A stretch of 24,613 bases of DNA from an uncultured Veillonella sp. (GCF_934190855.1 NZ_CAKPTN010000006.1:1-24613), one strand, 5' to 3'. Positions 14,355 to 24,613 are shown, numbered from the stretch's first letter. Made by a program: numbers and translations. The notes: generated by a model not told the origin, from the letters alone.

Positions 14355-15558
14355 AGAAAGTTTCTTGATGGCATGGGCGTCCCTCATTGCTAATAAAATG
14401 CGTTCCATTTTGACTATGCTAGGTATTATTATCGGCGTAGCTGCTGTAATTGCCTTAGTATCTATTGGTAATGGCGTAAAGCAAGATATTCAAAACTCCA
14501 TTTCTAGCTTAGGTTCCAATCTATTGATGGTTATGCCAGGTGCGCCACGTACTCCAGGGGTACGACCATCGGCAGGCTCCATGAAATCCTTAAAGGTAGC
14601 TGACTACGAAGCTATTGCAAAACTAGATGGCGTTAAAGCTGCCAGTCCAATGACAAACGGTGCATATGTAGTCATTTATCAAAATAAAAACTGGACTACC
14701 TCAGTATCTGGTGTTAATGCTAATTATTTAGATGTTAATAACTGGTCCATGAAATCGGGGCGCTTCTTATCGGATAAGAATATCCAAAACCGTGAGCGCG
14801 TTGCTGTAGTTGGTAAAACGGTAGTTAAGAATCTATTTGGTGATGAAAATCCAGTAGGTGCTGAAATCCGTGTGAAAAATATTCCATTCCGAATTATTGG
14901 TGTTCTCAATAGTAAAGGTAGTGGTGCCATGGGTAATGACCAAGATGATATGGTTATTATTCCTTATACAACTGCTATGGAACGGGTAGACGGCATTGAT
15001 TATCTACGAATGATATATGTCGTAGGTAAGGATGAAAATGGTATCGATCGCTTACAGTCCGATATTGAAAACTTATTGCGTGTAAGACATGGTATTAAAG
15101 ATACAAATCTTGATGACTTTAACATTCAAAATATGAACTCCATCATGGAAACTATGGAGGAAACAACGGGGACATTGACCTTGTTCCTTGGTGCTGTAGC
15201 AGCTATTTCCCTCGTAGTTGGTGGTATTGGTATTATGAATATCATGCTCGTATCCGTTACAGAACGGACTCGGGAGATTGGTGTTCGTAAAGCCTTAGGT
15301 GCAACTTATAATGTCATTGTTACACAGTTCCTTATCGAAGCTGTAGTAATCAGTTTGATGGGTGGTATCATTGGTATTATTCTCGGCGTTGGGTCATCCA
15401 AATTAATTGGTATGGCCTCGGGCATGAGTACGGTCATTTCCATTCCAACCATCGTTATGTCCTTTGCTTTCTCCATGGCAATCGGTTTGGTATTTGGTAT
15501 TTATCCAGCTCGTAAAGCGGCTAAACTGAACCCAATCGATGCATTGCATTACGAATAG
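14347..15558 (+). CDS. ABC transporter permease, FtsX/MacB type
   Basis: A 403-residue inner-membrane subunit with the MacB topology: one N-terminal helix (LTMLGIIIGVAAVIALVSIG, starting near residue 22), a ~220-residue periplasmic MacB_PCD domain with SPMTNGAYVV and ERVAVVGKTVVKNLFG, and three C-terminal helices of the FtsX domain. The signature SVTERTREIGVRKALGA after the second helix and the final IYPARKAAKLNPIDALHYE are typical of the family. AGGAGG (14335-14340) precedes the ATG. MacB-type transporters work as mechanotransmission pumps, extruding periplasmic substrates through an outer-membrane channel. No TolC-like gene is in the window, so the outer partner must lie elsewhere if there is one. 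Confidence 0.94.
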   Translation: MYKESFLMAWASLIANKMRSILTMLGIIIGVAAVIALVSIGNGVKQDIQNSISSLGSNLLMVMPGAPRTPGVRPSAGSMKSLKVADYEAIAKLDGVKAASPMTNGAYVVIYQNKNWTTSVSGVNANYLDVNNWSMKSGRFLSDKNIQNRERVAVVGKTVVKNLFGDENPVGAEIRVKNIPFRIIGVLNSKGSGAMGNDQDDMVIIPYTTAMERVDGIDYLRMIYVVGKDENGIDRLQSDIENLLRVRHGIKDTNLDDFNIQNMNSIMETMEETTGTLTLFLGAVAAISLVVGGIGIMNIMLVSVTERTREIGVRKALGATYNVIVTQFLIEAVVISLMGGIIGIILGVGSSKLIGMASGMSTVISIPTIVMSFAFSMAIGLVFGIYPARKAAKLNPIDALHYE

Positions 15559-15621
15559 TTTTGGATTTGTGAAAGTATTTTCAAAAGAACATACTAGATA
15601 ATTAGATAGAGTTGTTCGCAT

Positions 15622-15668
15622 ATGGTGCGTTGCATGATACAATATGTATGATGTAACGCACCATTTTT
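15622..15668 (+). terminator. Long hairpin terminator after the ABC efflux operon
   Basis: 15622-15640 (starting ATGGTGCGTT) pairs with 15646-15664 (ending AACGCACCAT) as a 19-bp stem with one G-G mismatch and an AATAT loop, followed by TTTTT (15664-15668). The spacer to the next gene (15669-15783) shows no clear promoter and no T-box. Confidence 0.88.
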
Positions 15669-15783
15669 ATATATTTGTATTGAATTCTTGATATATAACT
15701 ATAGAGATTTTCATACAGGTATTGTATAGACTTAGTATTTAGATCAGTTAATCTATGGGTGTGTATATAGAATGGAGAACCAT

Positions 15784-16248
15784 ATGGCTACAACATTGTT
15801 AGAATATTTCAACGAATTACGCGATCAAAATCCATTTTCTTGGGTGAAAGATTCCGAGGTTACTGCAGTTGAAGCAGGTCATGCAGAAATGACATTGCAA
15901 ACAAATGAAACAGAATATTGCAACTTTAGAGGACATTTGCATGGTGCAGTGTGCATTGGCTTTGCGGATAGTGTAATGGGCTCTGCTTGTTTTACATTAG
16001 GCAAGTCTGTAAGTACCATCGACATTAGTGGTAACTATGTACAATCCGTTAAGGGTGGCACTTTATTGCGCGGCGTTGCGAATGTAGAGCATAATGGCAA
16101 AACGACTATGGTCGCAACTGCACGCATTTATAATGAACTAGGTGAGCTTGTTCACTTAGCAAGAGGCACATTCTTTGTATTAGAAGAGAAGCCATTACCT
16201 GATTTACCATGGCGTTTTATTGAAGAAGATAACCCTGATTTGGTATAA
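15784..16248 (+). CDS. PaaI-type hotdog-fold acyl-CoA thioesterase
   Basis: A 154-residue single hotdog domain. The PaaI/4HBT signature is visible as GHLHGAVCIGFADSVMGSA (about 48-66, the catalytic Asp in FAD), followed by strands STIDISGNYVQSVKGGTLLRG and GKTTMVATARIYNELGELVHLARGTFFV, typical of the family. Members hydrolyse aromatic or fatty acyl-CoA thioesters in the cytoplasm; the substrate here cannot be read from sequence. GGAGAA at 15774-15779 favours ATG 15784; an in-frame ATG at 15772 has no ribosome site. The gene precedes pheS by 36 bases without a terminator between, so read-through into pheST is likely. A functional link between this enzyme and pheST is not evident. Confidence 0.87.
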   Translation: MATTLLEYFNELRDQNPFSWVKDSEVTAVEAGHAEMTLQTNETEYCNFRGHLHGAVCIGFADSVMGSACFTLGKSVSTIDISGNYVQSVKGGTLLRGVANVEHNGKTTMVATARIYNELGELVHLARGTFFVLEEKPLPDLPWRFIEEDNPDLV

Positions 16249-16284
16249 TATAGTTTAGACTTTTAACTATAGGAGGATGCTTGA

Positions 16285-17307
<1,023 letters not shown>

Positions 17308-17316
17308 GAGGAACTC

Positions 17317-19761
17317 ATGAAAGCAAGTTTACAGTGGATGAACGAATACGTGCCTGTGGATATGAATCGTCCTGCTCAAGAATTGGCCGATGAATTAACA
17401 CAAGCTGGTATTCCTGTAGAAGATGTCATTCCTATGGATAATGGCATTAAGAAAATTTATACTGGTAAAATTGTAGAAATTACAAAACATCCAGATGCAG
17501 ATAAATTACAAGTATGCCAAGTAGAATGTCTTACTGAAGAAGGTGAGCCTGTTACTAAGCAAATCGTAACGGCAGCTACTAATGTTGCAGTAGGTCAAAT
17601 TGTGCCTGTAGCGTACCATAAATCTCGCTTAGCGGATGGCACAGAAATTAAAAAAGGTAAATTGCGCGGTGTAGCTTCTGAAGGTATGTTCTGCTCCGTA
17701 GCAGAATTCGGTATCTCTAGTGACTTAGTGTTACCAGAGGAAGCGCAAGGCATTTATATTTTCCCTGAAAATACACCAATTGGTCTTGATGTAAAAGACG
17801 TATTGGGCATGAACGATACAGTATATGAATTCGAGCTCACTGCGAACCGTGCAGACTGCTTCTCCATGGTTGGTTTATCTCGCGAATTTGGTATTATGAC
17901 AAACCAAAAAGCTTTATTCCCAGTTATCATGGTTAATGAAAATGGAGAGTCTATTGAAGGCAAAGCAGCTGTAGAAATTGAGGCAGATGATCTTTGTACT
18001 CGCTTCACTGCTCGCGTAGTAACTGATGTTAAGGTTGAACCATCTCCATTGTGGATGCAAAACCGTTTGCGCAACAGTGGCATTCGTCCTATCAATAATG
18101 TAGTAGACGTTACTAACTATGTTATGTTAGAGCTAGGACAACCTATGCATGCATATGACTATGACCATGTAAAAGGTCATAAATTAGTGGCAAGACGCGC
18201 CAAAAATGGCGAAGTGCTAGTAACACTTGATGGTTCTGAACGGGAATTAAATGATTCCATGCTGATCATTGCCGATGCAGAGCGTCCTGTAGGCGTAGCA
18301 GGTATCATGGGTGGATTCGATAGCGAAGTAACAAATGAAACGACTACAGTTCTCTTCGAAGCTGCCGTATTCAACGGTCCATCCATTCGCCGTACTGCAA
18401 AAGCTCTTGGCATGCGTTCTGAAGCATCTGGTCGTTTTGAACGTGGTGTAAACCATAAATACACTGCTTACGCTATCGACAGAGCAGCTCAATTATTACA
18501 ACAAATTTGTCCTAGCTGTAAAGTCGATGTAGGCGTTATCGATGTATATAAAAATCCTGTAGAGCAACATACAGTAATTTTCACAGCGGAACAAATCAAC
18601 GATTACTTGGGTACTAATATTGAAAAAGACGAAATGGTTCGTATTTTGACTGCCCTTGAATTCGTTGTAACAGAAGAAGGGAATACATTATCTGCCCTCG
18701 TTCCAACGTGGCGCGGTGACGTAACAGTGATGCCTGATATCGCTGAAGAAGTGGCTCGTATCTATAACTACGATAATATTGCGCCTACAATTCCGGTAGC
18801 CGTATTATCCTCTGGTGGTATGACACCTAAAAAAGCTCTTACTAAAGAGGTAACTCATGCATTGGCTAAATTGGGTATGACTCAAATCATTACCTTTAGC
18901 TTTATGCATAAAGATGGCCTTACAAATATGATGCTTCCTGAAGGGGATAGCCGTTATACTGCCATTCCAATCTTGAATCCTATTTCCGAAGAATTCCCTT
19001 ATATGCGTACTACATTGGTGCCAGCTGTTATCGATGCAGCGAAACGCAATATTGCGCAACAAAATAAGGATCTTTGGTTATTTGAAACAGCAAACGTATA
19101 TGAACCAAAAGCATTGCCTTTAACAGAGGTACCTCATGAGCGCCCTATGGCTTGCGGTATCTTGATGGGCAAGGTAAATCAAGCAGCTTGGAATCAACCT
19201 GAACGCACAACTGACTTCTATGATGTAAAAGGTATTGTAGATGCGTTGTTGTCTGAACTTGGTGTTACAGGCTACGAAATCAATCGTGGTACTGAACCAT
19301 ACTTCCATCCAGGAGTAAGTGCTAAATACGTAGTAGATGGCAAAATGATTGCTCAATACGGTGAATTACATCCACAAGTGAGCAAAAACTTTGACTTGTC
19401 TGGCAAAGTATATATGTTTGAAATCGATTTGGAAGCAGTGTTATCCTTAACGATTCCAGCGTTCCGCTATACATCTTTCAGTAAATTCCCAGGTACTAGT
19501 CGTGACCTTGCCATTGTTGCACCAGTGTCCGTATCTAGTGGTGAAATTTTATCTATCATCAAAGAGCATGGTGGTGAATATTTAGAAAATGCATCTATCT
19601 TCGACGTTTACGAAGGTGAACATATCGAAGCAGGTTACCGCAGTCTTGCGTACAACTTACAATTCCGCTCTATGGAGGGTACGTTGAACGATGAAGACAT
19701 TGACGGTAATATTCAAGCTATTATCGATGCATTAGTAGAAATTAACTGCAGATTACGTTAA
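17317..19761 (+). CDS. pheT: Phenylalanine--tRNA ligase beta subunit
   Basis: The 814-residue partner of PheS, carrying the editing and tRNA-binding domains. Domains in order: an EMAP/OB tRNA-binding domain (about 40-150; KHPDADKLQVCQV and LRGVASEGMFCSVAEFG), the B3/B4 editing region (about 210-390; NRADCFSMVGLSREF and INNVVDVTNYVMLELGQPMH), B5 (about 405-475), a catalytic-like core (about 490-700; TFSFMHKDG and NPISEEFPYMRTTLVP) and the FDX-ACB anticodon domain (about 715-810; FSKFPGTSRDLAIVAP and SLAYNLQFRSMEGTLND). AGGAGG overlaps the pheS stop, giving tight coupling. All domains are intact, and a terminator follows. Nothing unusual was seen. Confidence 0.98.
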   Translation: MKASLQWMNEYVPVDMNRPAQELADELTQAGIPVEDVIPMDNGIKKIYTGKIVEITKHPDADKLQVCQVECLTEEGEPVTKQIVTAATNVAVGQIVPVAYHKSRLADGTEIKKGKLRGVASEGMFCSVAEFGISSDLVLPEEAQGIYIFPENTPIGLDVKDVLGMNDTVYEFELTANRADCFSMVGLSREFGIMTNQKALFPVIMVNENGESIEGKAAVEIEADDLCTRFTARVVTDVKVEPSPLWMQNRLRNSGIRPINNVVDVTNYVMLELGQPMHAYDYDHVKGHKLVARRAKNGEVLVTLDGSERELNDSMLIIADAERPVGVAGIMGGFDSEVTNETTTVLFEAAVFNGPSIRRTAKALGMRSEASGRFERGVNHKYTAYAIDRAAQLLQQICPSCKVDVGVIDVYKNPVEQHTVIFTAEQINDYLGTNIEKDEMVRILTALEFVVTEEGNTLSALVPTWRGDVTVMPDIAEEVARIYNYDNIAPTIPVAVLSSGGMTPKKALTKEVTHALAKLGMTQIITFSFMHKDGLTNMMLPEGDSRYTAIPILNPISEEFPYMRTTLVPAVIDAAKRNIAQQNKDLWLFETANVYEPKALPLTEVPHERPMACGILMGKVNQAAWNQPERTTDFYDVKGIVDALLSELGVTGYEINRGTEPYFHPGVSAKYVVDGKMIAQYGELHPQVSKNFDLSGKVYMFEIDLEAVLSLTIPAFRYTSFSKFPGTSRDLAIVAPVSVSSGEILSIIKEHGGEYLENASIFDVYEGEHIEAGYRSLAYNLQFRSMEGTLNDEDIDGNIQAIIDALVEINCRLR

Positions 19762-19778
19762 TCTCAAGCAGTATATTG

Positions 19779-19807
19779 AAAGGGTTTACCGTATGGTAAA
19801 CCCTTTT
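19779..19807 (+). terminator. Intrinsic terminator after pheST
   Basis: AAAGGGTTTACC (19779-19790) pairs perfectly with GGTAAACCCTTT (19795-19806) around a GTAT loop. The 12-bp stem is strong, though only four T residues follow. Confidence 0.8.
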
Positions 19808-19849
19808 AGTACTATAGTTATACCTTTAGTTAGGTAGAAAGGATTGTCC

Positions 19850-22273
19850 ATGGAATTATTGGCTCCTGCCGGTACGATGGAAAACTTTATAGCCGCCTTA
19901 GAATCTGGGGCGGACGCGATTTACCTCGGTGGCAAAGGCTTTAATGCTCGTGCTCATGCAGCAAACTTTGGCATTGAAGAATTGGCTGAGGCTATTCGAT
20001 TGGCCCATATTCTAGATGTGTCTGTATATGTAACCGTAAATATCCTCATAGGTGATTCTGAGCTAACGGCTCTCGAGGCCTATTTAAAGGACTTAGAACG
20101 CATTGGTGTGGATGCTATCATCGTTCAAGATTTAGCGGTTGCTAAATTGGCGCAACGAGTGGCTCCTAAACTACATTTACACGGCAGTACACAAATGACG
20201 GCGGCTACACTTGATGCTGTTCGTTTTTATGAAAGCCTCGGTTTTACACGCGTTGTATTAGCCCGTGAATTGAGCCTTCGTGAAATTGAACATATTTGTA
20301 AGAACTGTGCAGCTGAAATTGAAGTCTTTGTACACGGTGCCTTATGCGTATGCTATTCTGGTCAATGCTTAATGAGTTCCTTCATCGGTGGTCGTAGCGG
20401 CAACCGAGGTGCTTGTGCACAACCTTGTCGCTTGCCTTATGAATTATTAGACTCCTCTGGTACTAGCTTATTACCTAAACACGAAGCTTATTTATTGAGC
20501 CCCAAGGATCTTAACTATAGTGAGCATATGAATGAACTTGTGGCGGCCGGTGTTACGTCCTTTAAGGTAGAAGGCCGTATGAAAAAGGTTTCCTATGTAC
20601 GCCAAGTTATTGGGACCTATCGCCATATTTTAGATACGGCTCATATGGATGCTTCTGATGCGAAGGCATTGGCTGCAGGCTTTAACCGTGGCTTCTCTAC
20701 AGATTACTTAACAGATCATGTAGGGAAATCTATGATGACCGTGGTGGCCCCAAATAATCAGGGGAAACCAATTGGTAAGGCAGAGGTTAAAAAAGGACAA
20801 GTTCATTTATACTTAACGGAACCGATTGAAAAGGGATCACTTTTAAAGGTTATGCAAGCCTCTGGTAGCATTACTTACTATCAGATTGATCAAAACTGGT
20901 CTGTAGTTGATGAGAAACATTTTGTTGGTAAGCCAGATGAAGGCTTTGCGGCAGGACAAGTATTCCTTGCATCACCACCTAAAGCTCAAAAGCAGAGAGG
21001 TTTACAAGATTTTAGTGCTAAATTAGAGGTCCATGGATATCTATCTATTAATACAGACCAAGAAAAGCCTTGTACAGAGCTTACCTTTGTCTTAAATGAT
21101 GGTCGTACTGTAACGGTATTTAATGAATTTGAACCTGTTTATGCTAACAATAAACCGACTACCTTAGAAAAGGTTACAGACCAAGTAGGTAGATTAGGCA
21201 ATACATTGTTTACATTAGGCTCTATGTCTATTCCTGAGGGGCCTTATATGTGGCCAGCTAGTGTGTTAAATGCATTGCGTCGCGATGCTGTAGAGGCACT
21301 AGAAAACTTGTTGATTACAGACCATGAAAGGGTTTGGGCTGAACTGGCTGCAGAGCCTCAAGATATGTCATCTATGGTGGCTAAGGCTAATATTCAATAT
21401 TCTGAGCCTATGGTAAGTGCTCGCGTTGATGAGCTAGAGGCAGTGAAAGCAGCTATTGAAGGAGGCGCTAAGAAGATTATCTTCGGCGGTGACCGTTTAC
21501 AACGTAAGCCTTATGAACTTAGCATCTACGAGCAGGTAGCCAAGCTCTGTAAAGACAATAATGTGCTTTGCGTATTTGCTACGCCTCGCGTCGTGAAAGA
21601 CGATGAAGTTGAAGCGTATATGAATACCCTTAGGGCTATAGTTGAGGCTAAACCAGATAGCATTTCTATTCACGTGCCACAAGCGTTATTATGGCTTCGT
21701 GATTTAGGGTATACAGGTGCTATTGAGGCTGATACAGGTCTTAATATATTTAATGGCTCTGCACTGCAAGTATGGGAAGACTTTAATATGAGTAGTGTAG
21801 CACCGTCGTTAGAGTTAACATTGGCGCAACTAGTAAGCTTACAAAAATCTACTCATTTGCCATTAGAGGTCATGGTTCATGGTTACACGGAAATGATGAT
21901 TTCTGAATACTGTGCCATCGCAAGCTTTGTGGGTACTGGCAAAAAGGAAAACTGTCCTATGCCATGTGTAAGCGAGGACTATGCATTGAAGGACCGTAAA
22001 GGGGAAGTGTTCCCACTTCGCACTGATCCGTATTGCCGCATGCACATCATGAATAGTCATGAAATGGATATGCGTGCCTACGTACCAGAGTTACATCGAA
22101 AAGGGCTATATATTTTGCGCATCGATGGTCGACATATGGATCCACATCGGTTGCGTACAATCGTAGCAGATTATGTATCCATTCAAAATGGAACAAAAAA
22201 GGCTCCGCCTAAGAGTGTAGGTAAAGATGATACACCTATTACAAGGGGCCACTATTTTAGAGGTATTTTATAA
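19850..22273 (+). CDS. U32 peptidase-family protein (RlhA/YdcP-like), two-half architecture
   Basis: A U32 family protein of 807 residues. ATG 19850 is chosen because GAAAGGA sits at 19837-19843; a TTG at 19844 is too close. It begins MELLAPAGTMENFIAALESG, typical of the family, and carries the U32 signature EVFVHGALCVCYSGQC (158-173) with C166, C168, C173, C189 and C193. FKVEGRMKKVSYVRQVIGTYR and a DUF3656-like middle follow. The last ~270 residues resemble the N-domain: ARVDELEAVKAAIEGGAKKI, then EVMVHGY (673-679) and C688, C702, C706, C729. E. coli RlhA hydroxylates 23S rRNA C2501; other members are annotated as collagenase-like peptidases. A role in RNA modification is more likely than proteolysis, but this is inference. 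mutS2 starts 13 bases downstream, so co-transcription is likely. Confidence 0.92.
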   Translation: MELLAPAGTMENFIAALESGADAIYLGGKGFNARAHAANFGIEELAEAIRLAHILDVSVYVTVNILIGDSELTALEAYLKDLERIGVDAIIVQDLAVAKLAQRVAPKLHLHGSTQMTAATLDAVRFYESLGFTRVVLARELSLREIEHICKNCAAEIEVFVHGALCVCYSGQCLMSSFIGGRSGNRGACAQPCRLPYELLDSSGTSLLPKHEAYLLSPKDLNYSEHMNELVAAGVTSFKVEGRMKKVSYVRQVIGTYRHILDTAHMDASDAKALAAGFNRGFSTDYLTDHVGKSMMTVVAPNNQGKPIGKAEVKKGQVHLYLTEPIEKGSLLKVMQASGSITYYQIDQNWSVVDEKHFVGKPDEGFAAGQVFLASPPKAQKQRGLQDFSAKLEVHGYLSINTDQEKPCTELTFVLNDGRTVTVFNEFEPVYANNKPTTLEKVTDQVGRLGNTLFTLGSMSIPEGPYMWPASVLNALRRDAVEALENLLITDHERVWAELAAEPQDMSSMVAKANIQYSEPMVSARVDELEAVKAAIEGGAKKIIFGGDRLQRKPYELSIYEQVAKLCKDNNVLCVFATPRVVKDDEVEAYMNTLRAIVEAKPDSISIHVPQALLWLRDLGYTGAIEADTGLNIFNGSALQVWEDFNMSSVAPSLELTLAQLVSLQKSTHLPLEVMVHGYTEMMISEYCAIASFVGTGKKENCPMPCVSEDYALKDRKGEVFPLRTDPYCRMHIMNSHEMDMRAYVPELHRKGLYILRIDGRHMDPHRLRTIVADYVSIQNGTKKAPPKSVGKDDTPITRGHYFRGIL

Positions 22274-22286
22274 AAGAGGTAGTACA

Positions 22287-24613
22287 TTGTTTAACGAAGA
22301 TGTATTAGACTTTCACCATATAAAAGAACAATTACAACAACACTGTAGTTCTACCATTGCTAAAGAGTTAGCTATGCATATTGAACCAATGACGGATGCT
22401 AAAGCTATTCAAGAGAATCTTGATGAAACAGCAGAAGCCATGCGTTCTTTGCAAACTGAGGTAGAACAACCGTTAGGGGGGACGCGAGATATTCGTGAGT
22501 CCTGTAAAAAGAGTCGCAAAGACTTTGTTCTAACTCGTGAAGCACTATGGGATATTTATTTAACCATTGGTGCCTATAAGCGCATGACAAAGTTCTTTAG
22601 AACGAAATATATGGAATATCCGTTGTTATCCTTATGGGTACAGGATATGCCGAATACGGATCGCATTGAAAACCGTTTTAAACGTGTCTTTGATGATAAA
22701 GGGGAATTGCTAGATACGGCATCTCCTAAGTTGGCGAGCCTTAGAAATACGATTATTAAAACTCGTGAAAAGATTAAAAATGATATTCAAGCTATCTTGC
22801 ACGACAAGGATAATCAAAAGTATTTCCAAGAAACGATCATTACGCAGCGTAACAATCGCTATGTAATCCCTGTAAAACAGGAGTATCGCCAATATTTTGA
22901 CGGTCTTATTCACGACCGTTCTGCAACGGGTCAAACACTCTATATTGAACCAATGCGTTTGGTGAATCTAAATAATGAATTACAAGAGGCTTTGATTGGT
23001 GAAGAGCAAGAGGTATTGCGTATTTACCGTGAATTATCTGCCCTTGTAAAACAACATAGTAATGATTTGATGGATGCTTGTGAAAAGGTATCCCACATTG
23101 AATTTGTATATGGTAAGGCGAGTCTTGCTATATCCTATAAGGGTGTACCAGCCATCTTGAGCACTGATAGAACAGTTAATCTCATGCGTGCTCGTCATCC
23201 ATTAATTCCACCGAATGTAGTAGTGCCTACCAACATTTTATTAGGCACATCATATCGCATTCTCTTGATAACTGGTTCTAATACAGGTGGTAAAACAGTA
23301 TCCCTTAAAACATTGGGGTTATTGAGTTTAATGAACCAATGTGGTCTATTTATCCCTGCTGATCACGGTTCTATGTTGCCAGTATTCCATAATATCTTTG
23401 CGGACATTGGTGATGAACAAAGTATTGAGGCTAGCCTTAGTACGTTCTCCGCTCATATGACACAAGTTATTTCCATCATTAAACATTGTGGTCCTAATGA
23501 CGTGGTATTACTCGATGAGCTTGGTTCTGGTACAGATCCAGAGGAAGGTAGTGCATTAGCGGTATCTATCCTTGAATTCTTCCGTAAAAAAGGTGCTCTC
23601 ATGATGGTAAGTACCCATTATAATGAGCTTAAAAATTACGCGTACCATACGGAAGGCATTGAAAATGGCCACGTTGAGTTTGATGAGCGCACCTTAAAAC
23701 CTACGTATCGATTACATATCGGCGTAGCCGGTAGTAGCCATGCGTTGAGCATTGCTGCTCGTCTAGGCTTACCAAAAGATATCGTAACTCGCGCAGCAGA
23801 ATATAAATCTCAATTTGGTAACCATGAGATGGAAGAGGTTCTTTCAGATTTGAATGAACAACTTCGTAAAGCATCTGAACGGGAAAGAGCGTTAAAGAAA
23901 GAGCTTGATGAAACACGTCGTATGCGCGGCCAATTAGAGAAGGAAAAGAAACAGTTTAACGAAAAACGTAAACAAATCTTAGCCAAAGCTCAAGCTGATG
24001 CAGAAGCTATGAAGCGTAGTTTACGCGTCGAAGGGGAAGCGATTATCAAGCAATTGAAAGCGCAATTCTCTGAAACAAATAAGGATAAACGTCAGTCCGC
24101 CATCAATGCAGCTCGTAAAGGCATCTCTAATGTTCATGTACCAGATGCACCGGTCGATGATGATCGCAAGACCTTAACTGCTGATGAAATTAAGGTAGGT
24201 CAAGTTGTATTCGTAACGACTTTGCGTTCTTTAGGCACTGTATTATCTATGAAAGGTAATCGTGTAAATGTAGATATTAATGGCTTAACTGCTACAGTTA
24301 AGGTTAATGAATTGCAATCTACAACTCGTGAAGAGGGCAATAAACTAGAACGTGAACAAAAAGCGGCTATGCCTAAAACACGAAAACGTATGGGTGGTTC
24401 CGCCGTACAACGCCAAAAAGAGGTTCGTACAGAAATCAATATCCTTGGTCAAACTGTAGATGAAGCGACAGTTTCTGTCAGTCGATTTATCGATCAAGCC
24501 TTGCTTGGTGGTGTAAACCAAGTGCGTATTATCCACGGTAAGGGTACAGGTGCATTGCGTGAAGGTGTTCACCAATATTTACGTACCTTGCCTCATGTAG
24601 CACACTTTGAAAC
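22287..24613 (+). CDS. mutS2: Endonuclease MutS2, 3'-truncated by window edge
   Basis: MutS2 acts on branched DNA or, as shown for some Firmicutes, on collided ribosomes; it does not do mismatch repair (family knowledge). The frame runs from TTG 22287 (AGAGG at 22275-22279) to the window edge without a stop: 775 residues of an expected ~785. It lacks the MutS mismatch-recognition domains. Visible parts: the core and lever domains (FQETIITQRNNRYVIPVKQEY; HDRSATGQTLYIEP), Walker A TGSNTGGKT (329-337), Walker B VVLLDELGSGTDPEEG (406-421), STHYNELK, a long charged coiled coil (about 510-610), a KOW-like segment (IKVGQVVFVTTLRSLGTV) and a C-terminal Smr domain with HGKGTG (750-755). The Smr LDLRG motif reads INILG (717-721). 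Walker A has Ser where GPNTGGKT is usual. Confidence 0.96.
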   Translation, partial: MFNEDVLDFHHIKEQLQQHCSSTIAKELAMHIEPMTDAKAIQENLDETAEAMRSLQTEVEQPLGGTRDIRESCKKSRKDFVLTREALWDIYLTIGAYKRMTKFFRTKYMEYPLLSLWVQDMPNTDRIENRFKRVFDDKGELLDTASPKLASLRNTIIKTREKIKNDIQAILHDKDNQKYFQETIITQRNNRYVIPVKQEYRQYFDGLIHDRSATGQTLYIEPMRLVNLNNELQEALIGEEQEVLRIYRELSALVKQHSNDLMDACEKVSHIEFVYGKASLAISYKGVPAILSTDRTVNLMRARHPLIPPNVVVPTNILLGTSYRILLITGSNTGGKTVSLKTLGLLSLMNQCGLFIPADHGSMLPVFHNIFADIGDEQSIEASLSTFSAHMTQVISIIKHCGPNDVVLLDELGSGTDPEEGSALAVSILEFFRKKGALMMVSTHYNELKNYAYHTEGIENGHVEFDERTLKPTYRLHIGVAGSSHALSIAARLGLPKDIVTRAAEYKSQFGNHEMEEVLSDLNEQLRKASERERALKKELDETRRMRGQLEKEKKQFNEKRKQILAKAQADAEAMKRSLRVEGEAIIKQLKAQFSETNKDKRQSAINAARKGISNVHVPDAPVDDDRKTLTADEIKVGQVVFVTTLRSLGTVLSMKGNRVNVDINGLTATVKVNELQSTTREEGNKLEREQKAAMPKTRKRMGGSAVQRQKEVRTEINILGQTVDEATVSVSRFIDQALLGGVNQVRIIHGKGTGALREGVHQYLRTLPHVAHFE

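Noticed and set aside
15669..15783. T-box or attenuator controlling pheST
   Set aside because: No GGGTGG-type T-box core, specifier stem or antiterminator was seen, and the thioesterase gene intervenes before pheS.

Overview
The window looks like chromosomal DNA of a low-GC diderm Firmicute, most likely a Negativicute of the Veillonella type. The basis is AT-rich codon use, Bacillus-style ribosome binding sites (AGGAGG), Firmicute-type pheS-pheT, mutS2 and U32 protease genes, and at the same time outer-membrane-type machinery (PilM/PilN/PilO-like proteins, a MacA-like adaptor). The genus is an inference from gene content; no search was run. Every confident gene lies on the + strand. No rRNA, tRNA, CRISPR array, IS element or phage gene was seen, and no gene-free stretch exceeds about 220 bases.

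Layout. (1) 1-2440: the 3' part of gpmI and a complete eno, consecutive steps of lower glycolysis/gluconeogenesis, closed by a strong UUCG-loop terminator. (2) 2441-10654: a compact type IV pilus / type II secretion-like operon: PilB/GspE-like assembly ATPase, PilT-like retraction ATPase, PilC/GspF-like platform protein, major prepilin, short prepilin peptidase, four minor pseudopilins (GspH/I/J/K-like order), then PilM-, PilN- and PilO-like proteins. Genes abut or overlap, the leader can fold into alternative helices, and a 15-bp-stem terminator ends the unit. It encodes no secretin (PilQ) and no PilP. A likely role is DNA uptake, twitching or adhesion. (3) 10655-12394: a divergent shikimate kinase with a long basic tail that runs into pfkA (6-phosphofructokinase), then a terminator. 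(4) 12395-15668: a promoter followed by a MacA-like adaptor, an ABC ATPase and a FtsX/MacB-type permease, a three-gene efflux operon ending in a long hairpin terminator. (5) 15669-19807: a PaaI-type hotdog thioesterase, then pheS and pheT (both phenylalanyl-tRNA synthetase subunits) and a terminator. (6) 19808-24613: a U32 peptidase-family protein with two related halves, closely followed by mutS2, which runs off the right edge.

The pilus operon is the most unusual part. The major prepilin has an apparent 42-residue leader, the Glu at mature position +5 is replaced in three of the four minor pilins, the peptidase lacks the N-terminal methylase domain, the extension ATPase lacks the GspE N-domain and zinc cysteines, and PilN and PilO overlap by 122 bases in different frames. 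A similar readthrough-like overlap at aroK/pfkA, a cysteine at the phosphodonor-discriminating position of PFK, and a degenerate LDLR motif in the Smr domain of MutS2 are also worth checking.
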